NCBI RefSeq assembly: GCF_000203815.1
Contig: NW_004457734.1
Span: 131,233 to 195,232, forward strand
Reading direction: 5' to 3'
DNA: 64,000 nt
Source: Cavenderia fasciculata
Taxonomy: Eukaryota; Evosea; Eumycetozoa; Acytosteliales; Cavenderiaceae
In this document: piece by piece, positions 46,802 to 60,340 of the stretch
How positions within the stretch are numbered: the first letter of the stretch is position 1
Layout: each line of letters starts with the position of its first letter
Notes under the pieces: generated by a model
Seen by the model: the letters and a program-made list of their open reading frames with translations, nothing else
Database searches by the model: none
What the model was told of the DNA's origin: nothing
Position numbers and translations under genes: made by a program

Positions 46802-47092
46802 AAGAAAAAGAAACAAATAATAACCCCAACTCAACAAAACCAAAATCTTACAGACAAGTTTCTATAAAAATAATTATATTGTAATATTAGTAAATAATCA
46901 AAGCTTAAACTTGTGTCATCTCCTCCATCCATATGCATCTATCAAATAAAAAATAATACCGATTCTTTTTATTTTTCTATAAAACATAAGAATAATATTA
47001 TTATTATTCTTTGGGTATTATTTTATTTGAAACTATTATGTTAATTGAAAGTTAATCTTTAAACTAGAACATATATATAAATATATCTGTTA

Positions 47093-49155
47093 TTATTTTT
47101 TTTTATTCTTTCTGCGATTTGTCAATGGAGGGTTTAAATAAGATTCTAGTAGATGAATGACTTCAAAATGATCACTGATTGGTTTATAAGTGTCAATGAC
47201 TTGTTTAATTGATTCTTTTCCAATTCGATCGCCAAATTGATCGAGAATCAACTTTACAATTTCGTAGCTTCCTCTAAATGTAGCACTACGTAGATTGTCT
47301 TGATTACATTCTAATTTGCCAATATCGATCATAAAAGATACCATTTCTAGATATCCTTTGGAAGATTCATAATTATTTGGGAATCTAGGTTGTCCTTCAC
47401 TTCTATTATAGTGTAAAAACTAGAATATGATAATAATAATAATAATAATAATATTAATGTCAGAGATATATATATATATTTATGTTTGTTTGTTTGTTTG
47501 TTACATACTTTAACAATTTCAATGTGACCATTTCTAGCTGCTCTATCCATAGCATCACTTGTGCATCCTTCAGTACGATGTTCATGAAGAAACTTTACAA
47601 TTTCAATGTATCCGTTTCCAGCTGCTGTATCCATAGCCCAAGTAGTTGCACCTTCACTACTATGTTCATGAAGAAACTTTACAATTTCAATGTGACCGTT
47701 TTCAGCTGCCGTATCCATCATATCTGATGTCAAAATATGATTATTATTATTATTTGGATTATTTGGATTATTATTATTATTATTATTATTAATATTATTA
47801 ATATTATTAATATTGTTGGATAATAAGTTATAAAGAAAGAGGAAGTTTTGAAAAACATATTGATCACCACGATTATGCAATAGTAGACTTATCGTTGAAG
47901 GGAATTGACATTGTATATTGACAGTATTGATAAGATAGTTTAACGTTTCAAGGTTTTTCCAACCCGTTGAACGACTATAGTCACCTGCCAAACTTATGGA
48001 GTTGGGTGTTGCGCCTTCACTGCGATGTTGATAAAGGAATTGTACAATATCAATGTATCCACCAGCACAGGCATAATCCATAGCATCTGTAGTTGCTCCT
48101 TCTGTTCTGTTGAAATGTAGGTACTTTACAATTTCAAAGTGGCCGTTTTGAGATGCCTTGTCCATGGCTTTGGTTGTACATCCTTCATTTCGATGCTCAT
48201 GAAGGAATTGTACGATATCAATGTAGCCACGTGCACAGGCATAATCCATAGCATCTTTTGTTGCACCTTCACTACGATTGAAATGAAGGAACTTTACAAT
48301 TTCAAAGTGGCCGTTTTGAGATGCCTTGTCCATAGCATCGGTTGATGCACCTTCTGTACGGTGATCGTGAAGGAATTGTACTACATTCAAATGACCGAAT
48401 CGAGCAGCAAAATCCATTGTACGAACTGCACCTTCACTACGATGTTCATGAATATACTTTATAATTTCGACGTGCCCATTGAAAGCAGCCAAATCCATGG
48501 CACTTGAATGACCTTCAGTACGGTGTTGATCAAGGAATCTAAACACATTCAAATGACCGTTTTCAGCAGCCATATCCATAGCATAAGTGATTGCACCTTC
48601 AGTACGATTGAAATGAAGGTGTTTTACAATGGATAGGTCACCATCTTTAGATGCTTTGCTCATCTCCCCAATGAAAAAGTAGTATTTCTCTTTTGGTTTA
48701 CATTGTTTGATTAGGTATTCCAGTATCTCTTGATTTCTTATTCTAACGCCAGGTGCATTTATTTTACTATTCAAGTATTGCCAATCAAATTCAATATCAT
48801 AGGACCATTCCAATAGATGTAAGAGTGTATCCAATGTTGCATTTGGGTGTTGACAGTATTGAGTAATTACTCTTCTTCTTCTTTCAAATACTATTTTTTT
48901 AATATCTTTAGGTAGATAATGTCTAATAAAGTCCCAACGCATTCCATAGATTGATATCATTTCAAGTCTAGGTAAATTGATTATATCTCTTCCTTTTAAT
49001 GGTGATCTTTGGTGTTGGTGTTGTAGTTTACTACTACTGTTATCATTATTGTTTGATATATCACTGACATGATTGAATATTAAGTGTCTAATGTATTGTA
49101 CTTTGAGTATTGAATGAAATGTAGTGGTTGAAGTTGAAGTAGTAGTAGTTATCAT
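47093..49155 (-). CDS. Ankyrin-repeat protein, family A (intron-poor)
   Basis: Exons 49155-47509 and 47419-47093 (minus strand), phase 0, give 657 residues. The start is the ATG at 49155 (MITTTTSTSTTTFHSILKVQ) because the frame upstream opens only with a TTG. The family A N-terminal domain is followed by 28-residue repeats with strong DNA-level similarity to each other (AMDKASQNGHFEIVKFLHFNRSEGA occurs nearly verbatim twice). An Asn-rich tract (about 47738-47815) interrupts the array. The last exon is 327 nt, the same length as in the gene at 16194, and encodes the same cap (DRIGKESIKQVI...HFEVIHLLES). The 39- and 84-nt exons of other members are fused here, which suggests intron loss or repeat replacement. 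Confidence 0.85.
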
Positions 49156-49324
49156 TACTTCTAAATAAATTTTATTAAAATAAAAATAAAAAAGGTAGGT
49201 GATGTGCACTTGAGTCAACCTCAGAGACTGCCATCAAGTTTATATTATTATATTTAATTATCAAGAAAATATAAAGAAAGATATCTGTCTACTTATTATT
49301 TGTTATTTTTATTATCTTTATTTG

Positions 49325-51699
49325 ATGGATTATTTATTCTTTATTGTATTTAAAAATATATATATTCGAAATAAGATATTGATAGATTGTAGTATTAGTA
49401 GTATTAGTAGTAGTAGAATTAGAGGAGAAGAAGAAGAAGAAAGGAAATATGTAAAAGGAAAGATACTTTCACAATCACTTAAAAGTGGAAGATCATCACC
49501 TTCAAGATTCGATGCAATCGGTAGATTTGCACTACCATGGTCATTTGTATCACATTATCTACCACAGCTTGGTGACCAAGTAGATGAATGTCATCTGTCA
49601 ATGTCACTACATCAATACATATCACACAAGAATGCAACTATTGATACACTTGCAAAACTTTTGGACTGGGTTGGTAATCTATTCGAACTGAACCCACTTG
49701 TATTGGATGATGTTGCGGAACGAGGTAATGAAGAGATGTTGCAACTGTTGGATGATCGATTTCCTGACGCTGTATGCTCTGTCAAGGCTATGAATAAGGC
49801 CGCTGCAGGAGGACATCTTGGTATCGTAATCTACTTGCACAACTATCGAGAGGAAGGGTGTACAACCGACGCTATGGATTATGCTGCAGCCAATGGATGG
49901 TTGCAAGTGGTTGAATTCCTACATACACACCGATCAGAGGGAGCTACCAACAAAGCTATGACCATGGCTGCCCGTAATGCTCATCTCAACATTGTACAAT
50001 ACCTTTTTTACAACAAGTGTATACGCAGCAGCAGTGGTTGTGGGAATGATATTACTCTAGTCACGACTGAAGCACTCAAGATGGCAAGTGCTAACGGACA
50101 CTTGGAGGTTGCCAATTGGTTAGAGACGGTCGGCGGAAAATGGACAAACAAAGCATTGACCGACTCAATGATGAATGGTCATCTACACATTTTAGAGTAT
50201 CTAAATTGGGATACTAAACGGTTGACTGAAATATTTCTGAAATTCTTCTCTTCGTCATCATCCGAAGAGGACGGTATTAATGTAAACTATTTTGCACTAG
50301 AAGGTCATCTCAAAGTATTAAAGTATCTTGTACACAAGTTTAAGTGTAGTAGTATTAGTCGTCATATGATGGACAAGGCTGCTCATTTGGACGTAGTTAC
50401 ATACTTGCACGAAACCAAGTCAGGAGGATGCACATCAGATGCTATGGATTGGGCATCTAAAAATGGTCACATTGACATTGTAAAGTACCTACATTTTAAT
50501 AGAACTGAAGGTGCAACAAAGAATGCTATGGATTGGGCAGCTGAAAATGGTCATTTAGAGGTGGTACAATTTTTAAGTAAATATCGACAAGAAGGATGCA
50601 CAAAAAGAGCATTGGGAAATGCTGCCAAAAATGGTCATGTTGAAGTGGTACGTTATTTAGATGAGACCTATGGTATACCAGAGGAAGGAGGAGGAGGAGA
50701 AGGAGGAGAAAGATATTTGGAAAATACATTAGATGAATGTACTAGTCATGGATCATTGGAAATAGTCCGTATTCTTCATAAAAAATACTCTTCCTATTTA
50801 AAAGTCACTACAAGGGCAATGGATCATGCAGCTGAAAATGGACATATTGATATTGTAATGTTTCTTGAAAGAAATAGAACAGAGGGTTGTTCACAGGCAG
50901 GACTCGCTCAAACAGCCTACAACAACCATTTTCAAGTATTTAAATACTTGGCTGCATCGTATCCAAAGCTACTGGCCGATTCTATCGAGGTATGCATGTC
51001 ACATGCTGCATTTAAAGGGAATTTAGATATGATTCAATATATCTACTCACTTGGACCAAAAGATACTACACTCTCTATTAGAGCACTTGGAGTAGCTGCC
51101 CCGAACGGACATTTAAAAGTTGTAGAATGGTTTCATAATAATTTTCAAGGTGAAATTATAAATACTAGAGATTTTATTAGGTCAGCAAATAATGGTCATC
51201 TACATATTGTAAAGGTATATATAATATATATATATAATTATATTTATTTATTTATTTATTAATTTTACCTTTATTTCTTTTTTAGTTTTTACATTTAAAT
51301 AGAAGTGAAGGATGCAAACCTTTAGCAATGAGTTTAGCTTCAAAAAAAGGGTATCTTCCAATTGTTAAATTCCTAAATGAGAATAGGACCGAAGGTGATT
51401 TAAAACAATCATGGAGAGAAGCTCTTCAAGGTGGCCATTTATCAACCATGCAGTATTTACTCGATTATTCTAAAACAAAAACTACGAGTACAGACAGCAA
51501 TTCTTGTAGAATCGACAAGAATGATGTAGAGGTTGATTTAATCATGCCAATCATGGAATTGGGTATAGTCAAAATACTAGAGTTTCTCCACAAGAATGAT
51601 CTCATTCCTGAAATGGATACATCTCGAATACCCCACCCCTCTATTCCATTCTTTAAGTCTAAAGGTTATCAATTTAATGGTTGGGTGGTCTCTAATTAA
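49325..51699 (+). CDS. Ankyrin-repeat protein, diverged family A member
   Basis: Exons 49325-51214 and 51286-51699, phase 0, give 767 residues. The ATG at 49325 is preferred over the TTG just upstream. The N-terminus is a diverged family A domain (FFIVFKNIYIRNKIL, IGRFALPWSFVSHYLPQ, HKNATIDTLAKLLDW). Repeats are longer and more varied than in other members (AMDYAAANGWLQVVEFLHTHRSEGA, AMDWASKNGHIDIVKYLHFNRTEGA), with inserted Ser- and Gly/Glu-rich loops (about 50248-50270 and 50685-50710). The single intron sits after HIVK and before FLHLNRSEG, the family position. It is divergent from the gene at 47093-49155, with only about 170 bp between their starts. Confidence 0.84.
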
Positions 51700-52036
51700 A
51701 TGGATAGATCATCACCATCACTCTCACAATCACGATTGCAGAGAGAGAATCTCAATTCTCTGAATAAATGTATTAATAATCACAGACCTATTGGGCCTCT
51801 GTCTCTCTGTCTCTGAGTCATTACAACAAAGTCACCACAATATTGGAAGTTCGTTTTTTTTATTTTTTTAATTTATTTTTTTACGTGTGCAAAAGACCTT
51901 TCATTCAATGATTCTACCCAAGACATTGAAGATAGATAGATAGACTTGTTATAATATCACTTGAGCTAAAGGATATCATCTCATCATATTCATCATCAAT
52001 TATCACAATAATTATTTATAAACAGATATAGATAGA

Positions 52037-52081
<45 letters not shown>

Positions 52082-52125
52082 AGATAAGAGGGAAAGATAG
52101 TGAGCAAGTGATATATAGATATAAA
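51700..52125. promoter_or_regulatory. Promoter region of the Arf-GEF gene
   Basis: 426 bp with imperfect GAGAGAGA near 51745, a T-run (51855-51890) and a (GA)n tract at 52041-52077 about 50 bp before the ATG. No operator is recognised. Confidence 0.45.
52041..52077 (+). repeat. (GA)n microsatellite
   Basis: About 18 GA units in the probable 5' leader or promoter of the Sec7 gene. Confidence 0.93.
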
Positions 52126-55100
52126 ATGTCTACGCCATCACCACCACCACAACCTTCTATTGCTACTACTGCTCCTTCTCAACAACAACAACCTCCAGCA
52201 ACTAATATCAATGGAGGGTTGATGTCGACTAATCCGCCAGCACCACAACAACAACCAGTTGGTACATCAGCAACAACAGCAGCAAATGTAGTACAATCTA
52301 TACCTTTATTAGTTACACCACAGAGTAGTGTTGTTGGAACATCAACTCCTCCACCTCCAACCCAACAACAACAACAACAAAAGGAATCATTAAATATTAG
52401 CATGGAAAAGAATATAACTCCACCATCAACACCAGAATCAACATCACATCTTTTAAACAAACATTTAAACAAGATTCTATCGGATTGCTCAAAGAAACAA
52501 CAAAACATTAAAGAAGAGATCAAGAATATCTATGAATTGTTAAAAGCCAATCCAACTTTACTTTCTGGTCGATCTACAATCGATGAATCATCAGTGGTAA
52601 AGAGTACAACATGGATACAAATAGTTAGTCATCTATCAACTATCTTTAGATTATCATTTGAATCAAAAAATAACAAATTGATTCAATCTTCTGTTGAATT
52701 GGTAGAGGTATGTAAAATATATAATAATAGAGTTGTAATAAATCTAGATTTATTTATTAATCATTTCTTTTCTATTTATTTATTATTTGTAGAAATTAAT
52801 ATCATCAAATTATATAATATCATCAATGTATGATATAAATGATCAAGCCAAGAAACCATTGATTGATAAATTTATTGAACCAACACTTGTACATTGTGTC
52901 GATGTAACCGATGACATGACATTGGTACAAATCATTAAATTGGTGCATACTGCAGCCACCAAATTTCACAAGTATACATTGATACTGTCGTTCAAGACTA
53001 TATTCTATATCTATGTGCACAGTAAACCACAATCCAACCTATCGAATGCATCAAAGACTTCCATCACTCAAATCTTGCGTGGACTATGTCGTCATTTTAA
53101 GATTAGTCAACCAATACCTCATCCAAATCATCATCATCACAACAACAACAACAACAACAACAGCCAATCTAAACCATCCAGTCATGCCACTACACCAATT
53201 GGGGCACAAACACCAACCACAACTGGATTAACAGATCACCATGGTAGTACCGCGACGGCTCATCATCATCATCATCCAATTAATCATGCAATTAATAATG
53301 TTATTTCATTACCAACTGAATTACAATCACCAATTATCAATTCCCCCAATTTCCAATCACCTCCACCACCAACTCCAACAAACAAACAAGTTTTATCAGA
53401 TGATACAACTTCTTCTGTTGTTTCAAATATTATTGATGAAATGATTGATAAAGTTGTTATTGTAAGTAAAAAAACAAAAGAATATTAATATATTGAATAT
53501 TTATTTATTAATTTATTATTATTTATTTAATTTTTAGAGTAACAAAGAAAATGATGATCAACAACAATCTACTACTGCTGCTACTACAACAGTCTCAATT
53601 CAACAAGACAATAATAATAATAATAATAATAATACTTCTTCAACCACAACTACTGCTACAACTACTACCAATATTGTAGTAGAAAATCAATCAAAAGTTA
53701 TTCATCCAGAATTTTCAACCATCACAGATGATACAACAGTTGTTGATGAAAATGAAGTATTATTAAGAGATGCAGTTTTGGTATTTAGATTATTATGTGA
53801 ATTATCTTTAAAGGAAATCGTAGAGTATGTAGTATAATTATAAAGTAGTATAATACTTTTTAAAATATTTATCAATTTTTATTTTCTATTTTTATAGTTA
53901 TGATTCACCAGAAATTAGAATTAGAATATTTTCATTGGAATTGATTAGTTTAATTTTTGAAGAATTTGGTAGATATTTGAAATTACATTCAGATCTTGTC
54001 AATTATGAAATCAAAGAGGGATTATTCCCATCGATTATGGCATCGGGAGTTTCACATAGCAATACCATTTTCAAGTTGTCATTGACATTGTTCCTTTACC
54101 TTTTGACTCATTTTAGAGATTTCCTAAAGGATCAAATAGGTCAATATTTCTCTAGTATCATTCTACGTGTACTCGAGAGTACAACTAGTTCAATTCAACA
54201 TCGTTGGATGGTTTTACAAGTACTTTCACATGTTTGTGAAAATAGTCAAATCCTAGTTGATCTATATTGTAATTATGATTGTAGTTTAAATCATAAAGAT
54301 ATTTTCCAAAGGTAAACAAAAACAAATACAAACAAAAAAAATATATCTAAATAATATTTTTAAAAAACTTTAATATTAATTATTTTTATTTTCTATTTTT
54401 TAGAATGGTCGAAGATTTATCAAAAATTGCACAAACAGTGATTCAAGATAACAAATTACATGAATTAAAAGTTAAATATTATTCATTGGAATGTTTGGTG
54501 ATTCTATTGAAATCATTGGCAGAAGGATTAAATTCAAAGAGAGATGGATTAACACAACGATTGGCATTGTTACCAAGTGAGAATCAATTTACTAAACTTA
54601 AAGAACGTAAATTAAAGATTGAAGAAGGTAAAGCAAAATTCAAGGCATCACCTAAAAAGGGTATTGAATTCTTTATCAATCTGGGTGTCGTTGAAAAGGA
54701 GCCAGAGACAATGGCCAAGTTCTTGCGTGATACTGGTGGATTGGACAAACAGAGAATCGGAGAGTATATTGGTGAACCCGATGAATTCAACATTGCACTG
54801 TTGATTGCATACATTGACACTTTCAACTTTACAGGATACTCTATCGATCTTGCGTTGCGTCACTTTACATCGTTCTTTAGATTGCCAGGCGAGGCACAAA
54901 AGATTGATCGTATTATGGAAAACTTTGCAAAGAAATATTTCAACGATAATTGTAGTTATCCAAACTTTGAGTTTGGTAATTCCGACTCTGCCTATGTCTT
55001 GTCGTTTGCCATTGTCATGTTGGCAACTGATTTGCATAGTAGTGCCATCAAGGCACACATGACCAAACCAGAGTGGCTAAAGATGAATGCAGGTATCAAT

Positions 55101-58100
55101 GACAAGAAGAATTTCGACGAGTCAATGTTACTCGGTATTTATGACCGTATCAACGCCGAGCCACTCAAGTTGATGGATGACGGTGACGCACCCACGAGTC
55201 AGCAGGGTGCTTTGGCAGCCGGTGGCAAGATCCCAACCTCTGTCACATTCACTTTGGGTGACCCTAACAAGGCTATCATCGACTTGCGCGAAAAGTATCA
55301 TGCCGGTAATCTATTGGAGCATATTGGTGCCATGTTAAAGTCGGTCTGGCACCCTATCCTTGTCTCGCTCAGTCTCGTATTTGAAAACACCGAGGAGATA
55401 AAGACCACCCAGAACTGTTTGGACGGTTTCAAGGCCGCTATTGACTTGACCGCACTGCTCGGACAAGCATTGGGAATGGAAGCGTTTATATCGGCGTTGG
55501 CCATGTTTACAATCTCGGAAAAGATAAAGGAACTCAAGCCAAAGAATATGGAAGCGTTTGTCAGACTGATCAGCGTTGGAAAGTCAAACGGCAACTACTT
55601 GCACAAGGGCTGGCAACCATTGCTCAAGGCCATTTCCATGCTCGAAAGATTCCGCATGAACTTTTTGGGTGTCAATAATCCAAACGGGTCAGACTCTGGC
55701 TATAAGCGAACTATCTCGACAAGCGACTTTTTCAAACAAGCTATGGTGGGAGGATCGCGTACACCAACCGGTCCGATTATCGCAGAGGGTATGTCGATTG
55801 ACTCTGTTGGCAAGGAGATTGAAGTTGCCAACCACCTCTACATGTCGACTGCAACGGCACTCAACGACGAAGCAATCGTCGCCTTTATCGAGTCACTCAT
55901 CAATGTTGCACACGAAGAGATTCGTATGCCAACACCATCGACATTTAGTTTGATGAAGCTGGTTGAAGTGGCCATCTACAACACTAGTCGTATCAAATTG
56001 ATCTGGCAACCATTGTCTGACTTTTTCATCAAGATTGGAACACTCCAACCACACGTGGACAATACCTATGTCGCATCACTGGTCATTGACTCGCTCAAAC
56101 AACTCGCTCAAAAGTTTATCGACCTCGAAGAACAAAACAAAGACCAATCTCAAAGAGATTTCCTTCGTCCTTTTGAAATGATCTTTGCCGCCAATGCCCA
56201 ACACGAAGTACGTGAGCTCATCTTAAAGTGTATCTTTCAACTGACCAATGGCGGTAGAAATTCGGTGATCAAGAGTGGATGGCGTCCTATCTTTACCATC
56301 TTTACGGTGGCTAGTCGCGCCGACCATAATATTGCCAGTCAAGCATTTGACTTTGTCGAAGAGTTGATCAAAGATTTCTCATACATTACAGAAACCTTTT
56401 TCATAGACTATGTCAATTGTCTGAGCAGTTATGCCAATAGTCGCCACTGCGATCTCTCGTTAAAGGCCATCGACTCACTCAACAACTGCGGTGTACAACT
56501 GGCCAATGGACGTGTCTGTCAGTTGGATGCCCGTGAGGAGGGTGCTGGCGGCAGCGAGACCACCCTATTCACAGACTCTGAACAACACATATCGCTCTGG
56601 TTCCCTCTCCTGACTGGGTTGGCACGAGTCATCTCTCATGAAGCACTCGAACCACGTACCTATGCCCTCGACACTTTATTCCGTGTTCTTGCATTGTTTG
56701 GCTCGACCTTTTCAACCAAACTTTGGGAACTTATTTTTAGAGGTGTCTTGCTCCCCATTTTCGATAACGTCGGTTATTCCAAGGGACAAACCGAAACCAT
56801 TCTCGAGGATACCCGTTGGTTGATCCAAACTGGCGACAGTGCATTCAAGAGTCTCACTGAAATGTTTATCAACTTTATCGATATCATTTGTTTCCTACTC
56901 GACGATATGATGGATCTCTTTGTCAGTTGCATTCTCCAAAACAATGAAATACTTGCCAAGACTGCCGGTACCTTCCTCATTCAATTGGTTACTTCAAAGG
57001 GTAACAAATTCACCGATGCCCAATGGAGTAATGTTTGTTCTCAATTCCTTAAAATCTTTCAAACCAATACTCCATTTGAAATTCATGATTTCAATCAAGT
57101 AGCTGGAGGAAAGGAGATTCAACAACAACAACAACAATTAAATTCAATTCAAGAGAATGATCTACCATTACCAGTTTTATCATCATCCACTTCTTCTTTG
57201 GGTTCACCAATTAAAAATATTAAACAACCATTATCAGCTCCAATATCTCCACTTTTTTCAAGTACCAATCCAAATAACAATCAAATTAATAATAATTCTA
57301 ATAATAACAATAATAATAATAATAATTTATCGGCATCTTTACCAGTAACTCCATTATCACTAACACCTCCACGTCGTAATTTCTCTGAAGAAAATATGAA
57401 TATTAACGATAATACTCAACAAAATGAACAAATTAATAATAATTTAATGGAACAATTAAAACAACATCAAAATAATTTGGATCAAAATAGTAATAGTAAT
57501 AATAATAGTAATAATAATAATAATGAACAACAACCACCAGCACCAGTATCGGTAACAGTCGTACAACAACAACAACAACCAACGATTCCATCTGTACATT
57601 CACATAACCGATCATTTTCAGCTTTACCAAATTTACAAAGTGTATTGAAAAAGAATCATCATTCGAGAACTTCAAGTGCAAGTGCATCAATAGGAGGAAA
57701 TGGAAACAACAACAGCCACAATTCGAGCAATATGACAACTGAACAACAATTAAAGAGTATCCAATCAAAATGCTCTGTTCAATTACAAATGGTTCAAGCA
57801 ATCAATGATGTTGTATTTTCGCATTATGAATTCCTAAACACATCTCAACTTTTGTGTTTGGGTGATTGTCTCGAAATCTCTTATCACTATTGCACAGGTG
57901 TTTACAGTGACGATAAATTATCGGCAACCATCTCCAAAATTGGAACAGTCCTCAAGATTCTTCAACAAAATACTATTACTGGTTATTTAAATCTTTTAAT
58001 CGTTCTTTACAATGAAAATTGTATTGATGTTTTATCAAGAACTGTTCATTCTGAATATAGATTAATTAGGTAAATAGAAAAATAGATCAGCCAAAAGAAA

Positions 58101-58397
58101 AATATTATTTATTAATCTTTTTTTTTATTTTATTTTTTTTAAAGTTTATTTAAAGAATTGATTGAAAATTATTTAAGATATCCAAATGAAAGTGTAGTAC
58201 AAACAGAAACCATTTTAAAGATATTGCATGGCATTATTACATTTAATGATGAAAAGTTTATTAGAAATATGAGCCTCTTTTACGATCTATTAATTCAATT
58301 GTTGATGAACGATAGTAAAGATGTAAGATCCTCTCTAAGAGATATCTTGATTAGAGTTGGAAAATTAAATTGTAATCATCAACATTTAACAACATAA
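52126..58397 (+). CDS. BIG-type Sec7-domain Arf guanine nucleotide exchange factor
   Basis: Six exons join in frame: 52126-52707, 52793-53461, 53538-53824, 53898-54311, 54404-58069 and 58145-58397, giving 1956 residues. A low-complexity Pro/Gln N-terminus precedes a DCB-like region (~120-350), low-complexity His/Asn/Thr linkers and a HUS-like region (~450-640; RDFLKDQIGQYF, QHRWMVLQVLSHVCENSQILVDLYCNYDC). The Sec7 domain follows (~737-905) with GEYIGEPDEFN and FRLPGEAQKIDR; its catalytic glutamate (about residue 814) is present. HDS-type helical repeats continue to about 1555 (NYLHKGWQPLLKAISMLERFRM), then an Asn/Gln-rich stretch and a final helical region. BIG proteins activate Arf1 at the trans-Golgi and endosomes for clathrin/AP-1 coat recruitment. 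The start is the ATG at 52126 (MSTPSPPPQ). Confidence 0.94.
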
Positions 58398-58454
58398 ATT
58401 TAAATTAAATTAAATTAAATAAATAAATATTTAATTCTTTTTTTGAATAATTAA

Positions 58455-60235
58455 TTATTGTTCTTTTTGTTTATTAATATTATTATTAATATTATCCTTG
58501 TTATAATTATTATCCTTGTTATTATTATCATTATTATCCTTGTTATAATAATTTCTACGTGTATAATTAATATTTGGTTTTGATTTATCGTATTGATCTT
58601 GAACCAAAACTCTCATCAATACTGGATAGTTGGGATCTAGATATTCCGGTTTGAAAAGGATTTCTGGATTATTGATTACATGAATATTTGGTGGTGATTT
58701 TGTAAGAGTCAAACTCTTGGCAATAAAAGCAGTTCTTGTGGAAAAGAGCATTTTGTTGTACTTTTGAAAGGAGGCATTTTTATCTCTGTTTGGATGTTTT
58801 GAATAGACGTTGACCATCATTGACAAGAGTGTCTCTCTTGAGAATGAATTGGAACGTGTGTTTACTGAACCTCCTTCATCCTCGAGTGATCTTTTCTCTT
58901 GTGCACGTTTTTCGAGCACTGAAAAGAGTCTATCTGCAACATCGTACTCTCCAAATTGACCCAATGTATATAATGTATCTTGTGCTCTTTCACATGAAAT
59001 AAAATATCCTTTTTGAATTGCATATGCTATATAATCTGCTGCCAACTAAAGAGAAAGAGAAAAGGGTGTGAATAAACAAAGTACTGTTATTTAATATTTA
59101 TATTTATATTTACCTTTGGTTTACCCAATGCCAAAGATAAATCAATAGCAGCGTATGCATAGGTATCACTTGTTTTCATTGGTCTTAGTTGTAAGAGTAA
59201 CTTTTTAGCTTCTGGGATACGATTGCTTTGAATAAACAATTCCATCATTGTTTCGAGGTAGAACCAAGTGACACGTTGTGGATCGACCTTTTCAAATTCT
59301 TCAAGTGCCAAATCGGTTTGATTGATGAGGAATAGCGCACGAACATAGAGAGAGTGTTCTCTTGATCCAATGGTAAGATCTGCACCATATGCTTTCATTA
59401 CCTTGGCAAGGTAATAAATATAGGCAGGCTTTTCAGTCTTGAATACTGGTTTGAATGGTGCCATTGTCTTTTCTGCACCAACAGACTCTAAGAATTGGCA
59501 TAAATCATTGATTGGGTATCTATGATGAATGAGTCTAACAATTAAATGTTTGAATAATCTTGGTAAATGTACTTGTACTAATCTATCTTCATCTTGTTCA
59601 GCAATATTATTGTTGTTGTTGTCGTTACTGTTTGGATTTTCTTGTTTTATCAAAACATAATGATCATTTTCTTCATCATCTTGATCTACAAATACAGAGA
59701 TATTGTGTTGTTTTCGGTGTTGAACGAATGCATTGACAATGATTTCAGTAGCCTCCAATGATCCATCCAATGCTTTTACTCTTTTTGCGTATTCTACCAA
59801 TACCTTTTTATGTCCAATTTTCACTGCCTCTTTGAATACTTGATCTTGTTCACTGTATCCATAATCTTGTTTATTTTTAATTTTCTTTATCTGCTCTTCT
59901 CCTTCTCCTCCTCTTCCTTCTTGTTCTCTATTGTTTTGATTGTTATAACTTGATTCTAGATCTGACATGGACATTATCATTGGTTTCTTTGATGTTGATA
60001 CTGTCTCACCAAAGACCTTTAAAGATTCCATAAATCCTTTTAATCCTGGCTTTTCTTCTTTTACTGTATGTTCTGTCTGTCCCGTTGTTGTCGTCGAGTA
60101 GTATCTACTACTACTATTATTATTATTATTGTTGTTGTTATTGGTATAAACATGATTATGATTACTATAGTAAGAAATACTAGATTTACATAATCTTCTA
60201 GTTGTTGTTGTAGTAGTTGATCTAAGTAATGACAT
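58455..60235 (-). CDS. Probable mitochondrial protein, possibly helical-repeat (PPR-like)
   Basis: Exons 60235-59114 and 59045-58455 (minus strand), phase 0, give 570 residues. The N-terminus MSLLRSTTTTTTRRLCKSSISYY is Arg/Ser/Thr-rich without acids, like a mitochondrial presequence. The middle and C-terminal parts contain paired helices (ALFLINQTDLALEEFEKVDPQRVTW, TMMELFIQSNRIPEAKKLLL, LYTLGQFGEYDVADRLFSVLEKR) that resemble pentatricopeptide repeats without matching the strict consensus. Asn-rich tracts lie near both ends. No certain family. If PPR-like, it would act on mitochondrial RNA or ribosomes. It is convergent with the Arf-GEF, with about 55 bp between stops. Confidence 0.72.
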
Positions 60236-60340
60236 GATTACTCTATATATATTTCTACAACTATATAGTTGATAAATTATAAAATGATTGTGATGGTTTA
60301 TACTTTTTTTGAAAAACGAGTCGGTTGTATTATATTTATT

